From Podarcis raffonei (Eukaryota; Chordata; Lepidosauria; Squamata; Lacertidae): DNA of 64,000 nucleotides. Below the pieces are notes generated by a model. The model was not told the origin of the DNA. It worked only from the letters and a program-made list of their open reading frames with translations, and searched no databases. Positions 54,609 to 64,000 of the stretch are shown one piece after another. The translations under genes and the position numbers were made by a program. Numbering within the stretch: position 1 is the first letter of the stretch; every line of letters starts with the position of its first letter. The stretch covers positions 930,001 through 994,000 of the forward strand of contig NC_070604.1 in NCBI RefSeq assembly GCF_027172205.1. Direction: 5' to 3'.

Positions 54609-55020
54609 TTTTATTTTGTAAATCAATAATTTTATTAAAGATTTTCACAATACACTAAAATAACAGCTCCAAAAACAAAAAACAGAACAAGTAGCATATG
54701 GAGTCCTCTCCTACAGGCAATTCTCACCCCCCCCCAGCTCTTCCCTGGGATCCCTCCTTTTTCATCCCAGCCTCTCACCCTGGGGGAGATTTGGTCATAT
54801 AGGAAAGCGCAAGTTATGGGTGCAGGAGCATAACAGTACAGAGTATGGCAGTCAGGCTCCTTAGTGGCTCTCAGTGTTTGCTTTCCCCTTGCCACATTCC
54901 AGAATGAGTGGGACCCACATACTGTGGTTTTCCTTTCAGTAGATAGATGTGTGTGACTAGCAGAGAGGGGAACATGGAGGTGGATGTGTGGCATGTTCTT
55001 TGCTAGTTGTATATATTTCA
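54609..55020 (-). mobile_element. Possible L1-type 3' fragment
   Basis: AATTTTATTAAAGATTTTCA near 54632 matches the shared 3' terminus of the L1-type elements in this window (TTTTATTAAGGATTTTC). The right limit is uncertain and no frame is recognisable. Confidence 0.4.
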
Positions 55021-55324
55021 TCATTTGCTAACAGAATTGCCAAGTGTATTGTTGGTTCATCAAATTGGATAAATTTTGTTTCTTCAAATAATTAAATGAC
55101 TTCTTCACAAAGGACTTTGTATACAGAACTATGGAAATATAGTTGCATGACAAAGGCAGCAAACTGTAAAAAATAACTGGAGGGAAGACAAGCCCATATT
55201 TTTGAGGGAAATAGTGTGGGAACATTAATGCAGAGCAAAGGGAATTGGATTGAAAATTCCAGTTTGCAAACTCAATGAAGTAGATGGAACTGGACAAGTA
55301 TACCTTAAAGGATGAAACAAAAAG

Positions 55325-55522
55325 CCTAGCCATGGAGCAGTGGTCAGATAAATATTTGGATTTGAAACACAGATAATCAGGTTCAGGTTGATATTATGGA
55401 CTCATTGCATAGCTTTGAGCATTGCTATTCTCCATCCTCACTCCCCATTTGTAAAATGGGAATAATAGTAACCTATCTCACAGGTTGTTGTGAGGGTGGA
55501 AAAGTGCTATATAGGCAGGTAT
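55325..55522 (+). mobile_element. MIR (CORE-SINE) copy
   Basis: CCCATTTGTAAAATGGGAAT, then AATAGTAACCTATCTCACAG and GTTGTTGTGAGGGTGGAAAA, the MIR 3' half, with a GATTTGAAAC B-box-like word upstream. Ancient. Confidence 0.75.
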
Positions 55523-55529
55523 AGAATTG

Positions 55530-56470
55530 TTGTTGTCACCCATCTGTCTTGGGAGACAGTGGAAGAGTGAACCATTGGGAGATAAGTCAAACTGTTGGAG
55601 AGTTACAGCACCTGCTGTGGCTATAGAGACTGATACGGGAGAGACATGTTTTATTGCAGGTGGGGCAGATGAAGGAGTCTGGTTTTGCTGTACAGCGTGG
55701 CATTTCTTCTCTGTGCTCCTCCCAACAGTCAATCCTTCTCTGGTCACTGCTGTGGATACACAACCTGTCTGTCTCTTGGCACTGCATTCGTCTGCAAGGG
55801 ATTCCCTCACGGCAGAGTTCATGTTGCCAGCCTTCATGTCACATTTGCAGACATCTTTGTAACACAGAGAGGGTCTGCCAACAGGCCTGGTGCCTGAAGC
55901 CAGCTCTCCCAAGAGCACGTCCTTGGAGATCCTGCCATCTTCTGTTCTGCATACATGACCAAGCCAGCATAAACATTGTGGAGATAGAAGTGTGAGCATG
56001 CTGGGAATGTGGGCTCGGGAGAGAACATTTTTGTTTGAGACGCTGCCCTGCCATCTGATGTCCAAAATCTTCCTGACACAGCCCATGTGGAAGGCATTGA
56101 GACATCCCTCCTGGCGGGTGTAAGATGCCCATTATTCACTTCATAAGCAGCAAGCTGAACACACAAGTCCGGTAGACCTCCATCTTGGTATTGGAAGTTA
56201 ACATCACATGGTCCTAAACTCTTTTGGAGAGGCAAGCCATTGCCATAGCTACTTTGCCAATATGCTTGTCCAGCTCAGCATCAGTGGAAAGGTTGCTGGT
56301 TATGGTGGATCCCAGGTAGACAAAACTGCCTATACCTCATGCGTATGGTAATCAAAGCTGATGTCTATAGTACTGGCAATGTCCTGTTTGAAAAAAATCT
56401 TCTCATCTGCACATGGCGCCATGAGCAGCAATTCCCTTCTCCTGTCTTCTAACTGCCTTCAGGACAACTT
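55530..56470 (-). mobile_element. Non-LTR retrotransposon ORF2 3' part, broken
   Basis: The minus strand gives ADELDKHIGKVAMAMACLS-like sequence near 56260, then RWQGSVSNKNVLSRAHIPSM, LCWLGHVCRTEDGRISKDVL, LGELASGTRPVGRPSLCYKD and VCKCDMKAGNMNS. It closes with FICPTCNKTCLSRISLYSHS (C-x2-C...H). Several frameshifts. Same LINE group as 33401-33655. Confidence 0.8.
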
Positions 56471-56949
56471 GATTACCAGACTGTCTGAGCAAAAGAACTT
56501 CACAAATTGGGCAGATATTCTCTTTGTTTCTCTACGCTATCTTTGATAATGAGTAACAGGAATACCAAAGGAAGGAAACAGGAGCTGCTGCCAGTTCAGC
56601 TGCACAACTGATGGCAGGGGAGACTGGAACAGACCTGAGCTCTGGTGTTGTAAAAGAGATCTTAGCAGCTCTCAAGCCAATTCAGAAAGATCCAGCTGAG
56701 ATTGAGTCTGATATGACCGCTCTTAAAATAGAAGTTTCAGAGATGCATAAAAAATTGATGATTTTGAGCAGTGTTTGAACACACACGAGAGGATTACTGA
56801 AATGTATCAAAGCATTTTAGATAAACATTCAGATCCCTACTGGAATCTCAGCTGCGGAGGAATAATTTGAAAGTTATCAGTCCTCTTCCGAAGGCTCAAG
56901 CAATTGAGGGGAAAACTCAGCTTAAAAGGCTTGCTGAAAATGGAAGGTC
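56471..56949. other. Intron 7, unassigned
   Basis: Frames with weak LINE-like composition only; no motif that can be named. Confidence 0.35.
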
Positions 56950-57395
56950 TTAAATGGGCACCAGAAAGATTACAGAGACAGTGCCTGTCGAATATTCAAG
57001 GGCAAGGAATTCCAAATGGTAGGTGCCACAACATTAAAGGCCTGAGTCCTACACCATGTGAAATGGACTTCCCGATAAGATCTTCCTGATAAGTAACTGC
57101 TGGAGGCCCTCACCTGCAGAGGGCAGTTATCAATTGGATATATAAAGGGTATGACAATCTTTTAGGTACCCTGGTCCCAAGGTGTATAGGACTTTTATAC
57201 ACCAAGACTAGTAGCCTGAACTCAGCTCATAACTAATTTGCAGGCAGTGCAATTATTTCAACAATAGGGTAACTTGTTGGTGATATCCTGTCCTGTGAGC
57301 AGTTGAGCCGCTGCATTTTGCACCAACTGCAGCTTTTGGACTATCCTCAAGGATAGCCCCACATAGAGCGTCTTGCAGTAATCCATGGTGTTTGT
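56950..57395 (-). mobile_element. Old L2-type LINE fragment
   Basis: GCCGCTGCATTTTGCACCAA, ATAGCCCCACATAGAGCGTC and CTTGCAGTAATCCA match the complement of the L2 region seen at 37420-37490 (GCATTCTGCACCCTCTGGAG; CCCGCGTAGAGCGAATTACA). Strongly diverged. Confidence 0.7.
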
Positions 57396-60002
57396 TTTAA
57401 GGAATGAGGCAGATATTTAAAGCAGGGATGTTTAACTTTGAGGACACCCCTGTTTCAATTCTTCCAAGGAAAATTGAAGTGAGCATAACCCATGTCAAAC
57501 AGCTCCTCATCATGGTTCTGCTCACTCCCCAGGACCTCTGCTAGCTGCTACGCTGTCTATTCTCCCCTCCCCACAGGGAAAAAAATAATGTTGGGGAAGG
57601 GATAGTAGTCAGCAAGGAGCCATGTTCTATGTGAGCTCAAGGCACACAGGAGAAGCCTGCTGATGCCCAGTCAAGATGTCAGGTCAGGAGTTGAAGTCCC
57701 CTGCAGGACCTTGGAGAGTTCCCAAGGTCCTACTCTGGTAGCTGTATGAGTGAGCTGAGTCTCTTGACTAAAGCCTACAGTAGGTTGGCTCTGTCTGCCC
57801 AGAGGAGCTGGGTGGCTTAAGTGCCCTTGCAGCCATTGGCTGAGGTGACAAGGGTAACCATGAGAGGGTGCTTCTCTGAATCAGAGATGGGTGCTAGGGT
57901 GGCATCCTCAGGTCCTTGAGTCCTGAAGATGGTCCTGGCAGTTCTTCCCCAAAGATGGGATCAGAACATTGTCCTTTTCAGCCTATGACACAGTGCAGGT
58001 CTTTGGCTTGGGAGTCATGGCAAAGAGGTCTGATGTCTTTCTTCTTTCAGGCATTGTCACTGGCATTGTCACTTTCTTGGAATCATGGAGCTTGTAGTTC
58101 ATTAACTCAAGTGGCGAAATACACTACCAGTACTTCCTGTCTTCTTCAGAACCTTGTGCTTCCTATTAACTTACCCAGCTTACACATGTCCCCTTAGGAT
58201 GTAAGCAGGTATAGGAGGTGGGGAATGACAAGAATAAAGAACAAATGCTCTCCAAATTCCTCCTCCTATAGGTCTTCTCTCCCTGTCCTGCCTTGGACAC
58301 GCTTGTGACTGCATGGAATTTACTTTTTCTTTCTTTTTACTTGTAATGCATGTTTGTATTTGTAACGCACAAACCTGATGCTACTTCCAATGGTTGCTGG
58401 AGGCAATGTGTCTTTCTGAAGTGGGGGAGGGCCGGGAGACTGGAGGTACCCACAATTCCTCCCACCTAGTTGCTCTTTGCTGGTACTGCTGGTTCTCTCC
58501 ACGGCGGACGTGTAGCTGCAGATGTGGGGAGGAATCAAGAAGAGCCTTTCATGCTTCTGTTTTAAATGTGTTGTAAGTTGTTTTAGATCTTTTTGTATAA
58601 CACATGATTAACAAGGTTAATAACTAAATAACTAACTAAAAAATAAAAACCCCATGCATCTATTTTCATTACTTTGTTTTTAGGAAGACCAAACCCTCAT
58701 TTTGCCCACTGTGAAACATGTTTGAAATGTTTGCTTTACTGGAAGTTCTTGGGTGCGTAATGCTGTGGACAAAAAAGTTTTTTTTAAAAATGTGTGTGCG
58801 CACAGGGAAACGAAACTTGCACATGTGTCATGAAGGAACTGATGTCTGGAACTTCCAGATAAATGCACCAAAAACATGAAAGAAGTTAAATGGAAAAAAA
58901 TGGATGGTGCGGAAGCAGTAATCTAGGGGAAGTTGAGAGCAGACAAGAATATAGCACAGCTAGATCTCAAGCGCTGCCCACAATTGTCAGTGAGAAACAT
59001 TGAGATAGACACAGGCATAAAATTCAGAGTTCTCATATGTGGGTGAAAGCACATGCAGAAAAATCAGATTTGTTCAATCCACATGCATGTTTACACCCTA
59101 ATATGGGCAAAGCTTAAGTCACTGTTCTTTGAAATATAATGCCGTTCTATGTAAGCAGTATCATCGCTTGCCCTCTCCTCCTGGCTTTGCTTCTTGCTAA
59201 TGAAAATACCACAAAATTAGCAACTAACCATGGAGGCCAGTGAGTGGCTGATCAGTGGTTGGGTTTTGTAGAGAGAGAGACTCAAGAGCACAGGATTAAA
59301 CAAAAAGACATAATCCAATATTGAAAACATGTATGACGGCACATTTTCCAATGTACACAGCTTCCAGTTTTTAAAAATCAGTTTTCAGATTTCATACTCT
59401 CTTTAGGGCTGTGTACTACCATATAAAATTACTTGTGGTTGCTTATCTGTTTGCATGTTTGTGGGCAGACACAGTTTTGAAGGACAAGAGTCCTTTTCTT
59501 TTGGAACACAAAGCAAGCAATTACCTACCCAGCCATGTTTCACAGATGAAACTAGAAACGCAGTTATTATTACATGTTGCTGAAGATGCTATCCTGTCTG
59601 CTGCATACTGTATAATTTATGCTACAACAGCTTGTTCCCAACAACTTGTTTGGCTATAAAAGATAGAATTAACAAAACTCTGAATGGCCTTCAGTCTGTT
59701 CATAATGAACTTCAGCTACTGCTGTGTGAAATGCCCTTAGAGTGTACACACTTGTGCGCCTGAGGCAAACTTCAACCTTGCACTCAGATATTTCTGAAGA
59801 CCTGGTGCAGGTTGCTGAAGCCTGAAAACTCAGACCAGCCATTCACATAATGACATTTCAACAAAACATCTGCAAAAATTGGGTCAGTGATTTGATTTAT
59901 CGGGGGATGTAATGTAGTAGAGAAAAGGGGCTGCCCCTTGTAAACAGGGACAGGTGGAGGTATATTTACAAATGATTCCTAGGATTGGGTCCATATCTTC
60001 TA
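57396..60002. other. Intron 7, mostly unassigned
   Basis: Unique-looking sequence. Frames at 57916-58197 and 58394-58576 have no motif, promoter or splice support. Confidence 0.4.
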
Positions 60003-60083
60003 TTTTTATGTTGTGAACTGTCCTGTGATCTTTGGATGAAGGGTGGTATACAAATAAAATAAAAAAATAAAAATAAAAAATTG
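60003..60083 (+). mobile_element. L2-like LINE 3' tail
   Basis: TTATGTTGTGAACTGTCCTG, TGATCTTTGGATGAAGGGTG and GTATACAAATAAAATAAAAA. Confidence 0.55.
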
Positions 60084-60215
60084 TCTAGTAGCACCTTAGA
60101 GACCAACTAAGTTTGTTATGGGTATAAGCTTCTGTGTGCATGCACACTTCTTCAGACAGTTTTTTAAATTTATTTCGACTATGTCAGACCAACACGTCTA
60201 CCTACCTGAATCTAA
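60084..60215 (-). mobile_element. Penelope-like element 3' end
   Basis: CTAGTAGCACCTTAGAGACC, then GCATGCACACTTCTTCAGAC and CGACTATGTCAGACCAACAC. It contains both the inner and the outer part of the terminus, so the piece itself may be rearranged. Confidence 0.6.
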
Positions 60216-60364
60216 AATAAATCAGTATGTACCTTTTATACAAAGGAAGAGCGGCGCTTACCATACTGGAATTGTAATTTCCTTATATTAGCTGCTGCCT
60301 TCTGTGCTTTTCTGTTCATGTATTTGTTTTGTCCTTTGCTTGTGTCTTCCGTTCCGTTAGGCTT

Positions 60365-60930
60365 CATCTGATCCTGGTTCCCCAGCCTCCCTTTGTGTGC
60401 TTCTTCCCCCTTTCCACCCACTTTTTGAGTCTTCTTCCTCTGGCTCATACTTTCCCTCTTTTCTGCCCCCATTTCCATTTTCTCTCCTTTCCGTCTCCCC
60501 TTCCACATCTCCACCAATCGTCGTTCTCCCCTCCGTCATGCTTCCTCCCTCAGTCCCACCTCATTTCTTTCATTTGCTTCCTCCAGTTCCCCCTTTCCTC
60601 CACTCGCCTTCTCTTTTCTTTCAGTCTCCCTTCTTACAGCTGACCTCCTCAGAACTGCCCAGTCCTTCAGCTGCTTTGCAGAATGTCTCCCCGCCTCGTC
60701 TTCCTGCTGCTCCTCCAGCTGCTGCTTCTGAGCCGCCTTCTGACGCTTCAGCTTCTGAACTATCTCTACCTACACAACAGCCTCCACCTTCAGAACACGA
60801 GCCTCTTCGTGACTTCAGCGCTTACCATTCCCATAACCCTTTCTTTCTCCCTATACCTCCACCGATCCAGTCCTACAGGAGATATCAGGCTCGGCACAAG
60901 AATAGTGACACCACAAAATATCCTTGAAGA
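60365..60930 (+). other. Pyrimidine-rich tract with a 177-codon open frame, nature unknown
   Basis: 60,365-60,720 is almost pure C/T on the plus strand. A frame (60397-60927) runs through it, rich in P, S, F and L, then becomes more protein-like (SELSLPTQQPPPSEHEPLRD; NPFFLPIPPPIQSYRRYQAR). No family recognised. It lies in intron 7 of the FAM228-like gene and has no start context or splice support. Probably a low-complexity open frame. Confidence 0.3.
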
Positions 60931-61762
60931 CGGAAGACGCTTGGGGTCCCTTCAGTGCCATGGCCTGCAAATAGCGCCAGCCACGGTAGACAAGGTTCAG
61001 GGACTCACACTTTCTAATGTTTCTCATGTGTTCTGTCAATGCTGCTGATGAATTGTGTGGTGAGATACTCTGTATTCAGTGTTACCTGCACTATGGATAT
61101 CATGAAGTGAAAGAGAGAACCAAGCAGGACAGTTAAGGACATCGTTTATCAACTGTCTGATGCAACACTTTGACTCCAAAAGGTGTGTAGTACACAAAGG
61201 TGTATACCATACAAGATTGTAAGCTCAATGGAGCAGGGATGTATCCTACATTTGTTTGCAGGGCTACAGTCCTTGCAATGAAATGAAAGCTTAACTTGTG
61301 TTTCCAAGCTGTGTATTGAAGGCCTCACCTGTATGTGATAACGCCTGAGCTACCTGGTTTGTGATGTGGTTTCTCCTGTGAATGCCATTGGCAAAAGATT
61401 CCTGTGCTGCACTTAAGTGGGGATGCCAACTTGTTTTTGTTGGAAAGCGTTAGCTCCTCCATGGAGCTGCAGATTGAAAGGTTTCTTGTTTTGGAGCAGA
61501 TATACAGGCTTAAAGATAACAGTATGGTGTAGTTTTGTCATGTGTCCCACTCTTTGATTAATAAGTTCTTCAAATTAAATGTTATGTTCAGCACAATTTT
61601 TTTAGCATACTTAGTACTGACAACTTCATTTTTTCAGACAAAGTATTTCTGTGGGGGGAGGACTATGTCAGATGGGAATATTTTTTTAAAAAAGCCTCTC
61701 TCTTGCCTCATGGACTGTGATGGCTTATGAATGCTCTTCGCAAGAAATACCTCTGCTCACTC

Positions 61763-61767
<5 letters not shown>

Positions 61768-61831
<64 letters not shown>

Positions 61832-61865
61832 TACACACACACACACATACACATATATACATATA
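61768..61865. repeat. TA/CA microsatellite
   Basis: A run of TA dinucleotides (about 61775-61820) followed by AC repeats. It produces spurious Y-I and H-T repeat frames. Confidence 0.95.
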
Positions 61866-62994
61866 CATAGTCTTTATTTTACATATGTACAGGCAGCACA
61901 TTACAATCATGCATCCGAGTCCTCCAGCTCAGATTCTGGGAGTGGCTTTTGCCAGCTCCTTCTCCAACAGAAAAGGCGGGGAAGTTTCACTTGACGCCTC
62001 TCCTCTTTAACACTCTCCTTTCCCTGGCAGATGGAATAGGCATTGTTTCACTGTCTGTGCCAGAACTTCCTGTGCGGTGTTGAGGCTCTGGTTCCACATC
62101 TGTGAGCCGTCCGGCCTCCTGGCTTTCCCCTCTTTTCCTCAATCGCCACTTCCCGCCCCCCTTCCTCTGCCTGTCTGCTCCTCCCCTGCATTCTCTGGCA
62201 ATACCATGACATGGACACATGCTGTTTTCCTCCTGAAAATACCTCACAACTTATTTTTACTCTGAAGTTTCTACTTCATATAGTGAAGCAAATAGCACCT
62301 TTTGATAAAAACTTAGAGAAGGAAGCAGTGTGAGGAGAAAGGTTTATCTCAGGGTGGTCCAACCCACAGCCTGAAGGCCGCATGTGGCCCATGAGGCCTT
62401 TTTGGGTGGCCCTTGGTAACATTTGACACCCCACCAGCCCTAAAACGCTTTCCGCCTTTGTGAAGAAGGTGGGAGGGCTCCAGGACCCTGCCAGAGCTTC
62501 ACCCCTTCCCAAAGGCCAGTGCCTCGCTTACCTGACTTTCGGAGGGCTGGCGGAGGGGTTGTCAAATCCACATGGGGCCCCACACAGATGCTTTTTGCAG
62601 GGGGGGGGGAGAATTGCTGGTGATAAGTACACCTTAAAAAATATGAGCTTAATGCTATATGTAATTTGACATTTAGTGACCACAAAACCTGTTTTTGGTA
62701 ACAGAGAGCTCAATGCACATAATTTGTAATTTGGGGACTATTGTACAAAAAATGACAACCTTGGTAATGCTGAAAGATTAAAAAGTTACTGTTGTGACTT
62801 GATTTATGAAATCAATGGTGCCATTGATGCATTAAGTTGATGGAGTAAATGCTAGCTAAATGTTGAGGTACTGTGAATATTCATCTACGATACTTTATCT
62901 GAAAGGTATACTTTAGGGATTACATAGAAAATATTAGCTACCTGCTATTATTGTTGCAGCCATAGCTTGACTTTCACTTTTTCTTCTTTTACAG
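61866..62994. other. Intron 7 end, unassigned
   Basis: 61,880-62,230 is GC-rich and repeat-like, but no family could be named. The remainder is unremarkable up to the exon 8 acceptor. Confidence 0.35.
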
Positions 62995-63072
62995 GGCAGT
63001 GCATTTTTAGAAAGCTATAATACTTCCTCTTATGATCCTTTCTTTCTGAAGTGTTCTACAAACACTTGCAAG
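62995..63072 (+). CDS. FAM228-family gene, exon 8 (not the last)
   Basis: After acceptor TTTTACAG it reads GSAFLESYNTSSYDPFFLKC then STNTCK up to donor AAG|GTAGGA, 26 codons in phase 0. NYCNKK-GSAFLESYN...YDPFFL is the continuous FAM228 motif across exons 7 and 8. No stop codon; more exons must lie beyond the window. Confidence 0.85.
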
Positions 63073-63687
63073 GTAGGAGAGCCAACATGCTGAATTTATT
63101 GCACGTTGACTAAGCACTGATGAGAATTGCATTGGTTTCTTGGCATCATGGGCAGAGCCTGTGAAGGGATGTGTATGCATTAACAATTTTTACAAATTAA
63201 ATAAATAACACATTGTGAATTATTTGGCAGTTTAGGGAATTGCCCACTGGCAAACACACCTTCACACACTTGACTTTTCCCATCAGGATCCTCACATTTT
63301 CTTCCCCACCCTTGGACATACACAATTCACATTTCATGAATTCCCCACAGTACTGTGGCTGTGGACTTTCTTTTCTCAGTTCCCAGTGGCTTGAATTTGG
63401 ACTTGGGGGTGGGGGGGGGGAGAAGAAGAGTGGGAAATGGGGGTAAACTTAACACTTCCACAAGAAACTCCAAAATCTGAACTTGTTCTCTTAAGCACCA
63501 AACTATATATGCCATAAACCAAAACTTCTCTTCTGAAATGGATGTTTTGATGGGATTTATAAGTGGATCCCCAGATCCTCAGAATGCCCACTCCCATGTA
63601 TGCCATCAGTTACGAATACTTAGATGTGTTTGGATTTGAGTCTGCTGTTCTATACACATGGATTGGAGCTATGTACCAATATACTGT

Positions 63688-64000
63688 CTATTCTATATGG
63701 TCCTGAAAGACCCACATTGGCTTCCAGTACGTTTCTGAGCATAATTCAAAGTGTTGGTGTTGAGCTTTAAAGCCTTAAATGGCCTCGGCCCAGTATAGTT
63801 AATGGAGCATCTCCACCCCCATCATTCTGCCCGGACATTGAGGTCCAGCTCCAAGGGCCTTCTGGCAGTTCCCTCACTGTGAGAAGTGAAGCTACAGGGA
63901 ATCAGGCAGAAGGCCTCAGTGGTGGTGCCCTCCCTGCGGGACATCCAGCAGATATCAAGGAGATGAGTAGACAGTCCTGTATAGGGAAGCTTTTTAATGC
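63688..64000 (+). mobile_element. L2 LINE 3' fragment, runs off the window
   Basis: Matches the L2 piece at 10040-10370: CCCACATTGGCTTCCAGTAC, AAAGCCTTAAATGGCCTCGG and GGCCTTCTGGCAGTTCCCTC. Diverged, with several frame breaks. Confidence 0.8.

Noticed and set aside
61717-62010. Frames with Y-I and H-T repeats
   Set aside because: They are translations of a TA/CA microsatellite.
1-64000. CRISPR arrays, operons or bacterial features
   Set aside because: The window is vertebrate DNA with spliced genes and interspersed repeats; no such arrays were seen.

Overview
The window is nuclear DNA of a squamate reptile, most likely a lacertid-type lizard. It carries Sauria SINEs (tRNA-like head, BovB-type tail), BovB (RTE) LINEs, young CR1 copies, L2 and L1 LINEs, Penelope-like elements, CR1-tailed tRNA SINEs and several MITE families. 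Host genes are intron-containing with vertebrate splice sites, and two promoters lie in CpG islands. All identifications rest on reading the sequence and on remembered family sequences; no database was searched.

Layout. 1-10,610 is a nest of transposons. A Penelope-like element is split by a BovB LINE (itself holding an L1-type insert and ending in a 5' inversion), a Sauria SINE, a full-length L1 with a 16-bp target-site duplication and a nested solo LTR, and an L2 fragment. 10,611-14,090 is intergenic with a SINE and two MITE-like elements. 14,592-20,834 (minus strand) is SPRYD7 in five exons. 20,520-21,790 is a CpG-island promoter shared head to head with TRIM13 (coding 22,403-23,629, plus). 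25,496-27,281 is an ORF1-only L1-type (HAL1-like) element. 27,885-29,047 is KCNRG in two exons. A second CpG island at about 32,150-33,090 starts a long plus-strand gene of the FAM228 family. Eight exons (32,453-63,072), all in phase 0, can be read, and the gene runs off the window. Its introns hold L2, four Tc1/mariner-type MITEs, CR1, a full-length BovB with a nested solo LTR, Sauria SINEs, MIR and other repeats.

SPRYD7-TRIM13-KCNRG matches the order at human 13q14. TRIM13 is an ER-membrane RING E3 ligase, KCNRG a soluble T1-domain regulator of Kv channel assembly, and SPRYD7 a small SPRY-domain protein. The FAM228-like neighbour is unexpected, because human FAM228A/B lie on 2p23. The mammalian miR-15a/16-1 cluster that follows KCNRG was not seen here.

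The points most worth checking are the FAM228-like gene with repeated W-L exon modules in a new position, a transposon-derived foldback with ZNF143-like motifs in the SPRYD7/TRIM13 promoter, an L1 with one stop in a 1,288-codon ORF2 but no visible ORF1, and a matching ORF1-only partner element.
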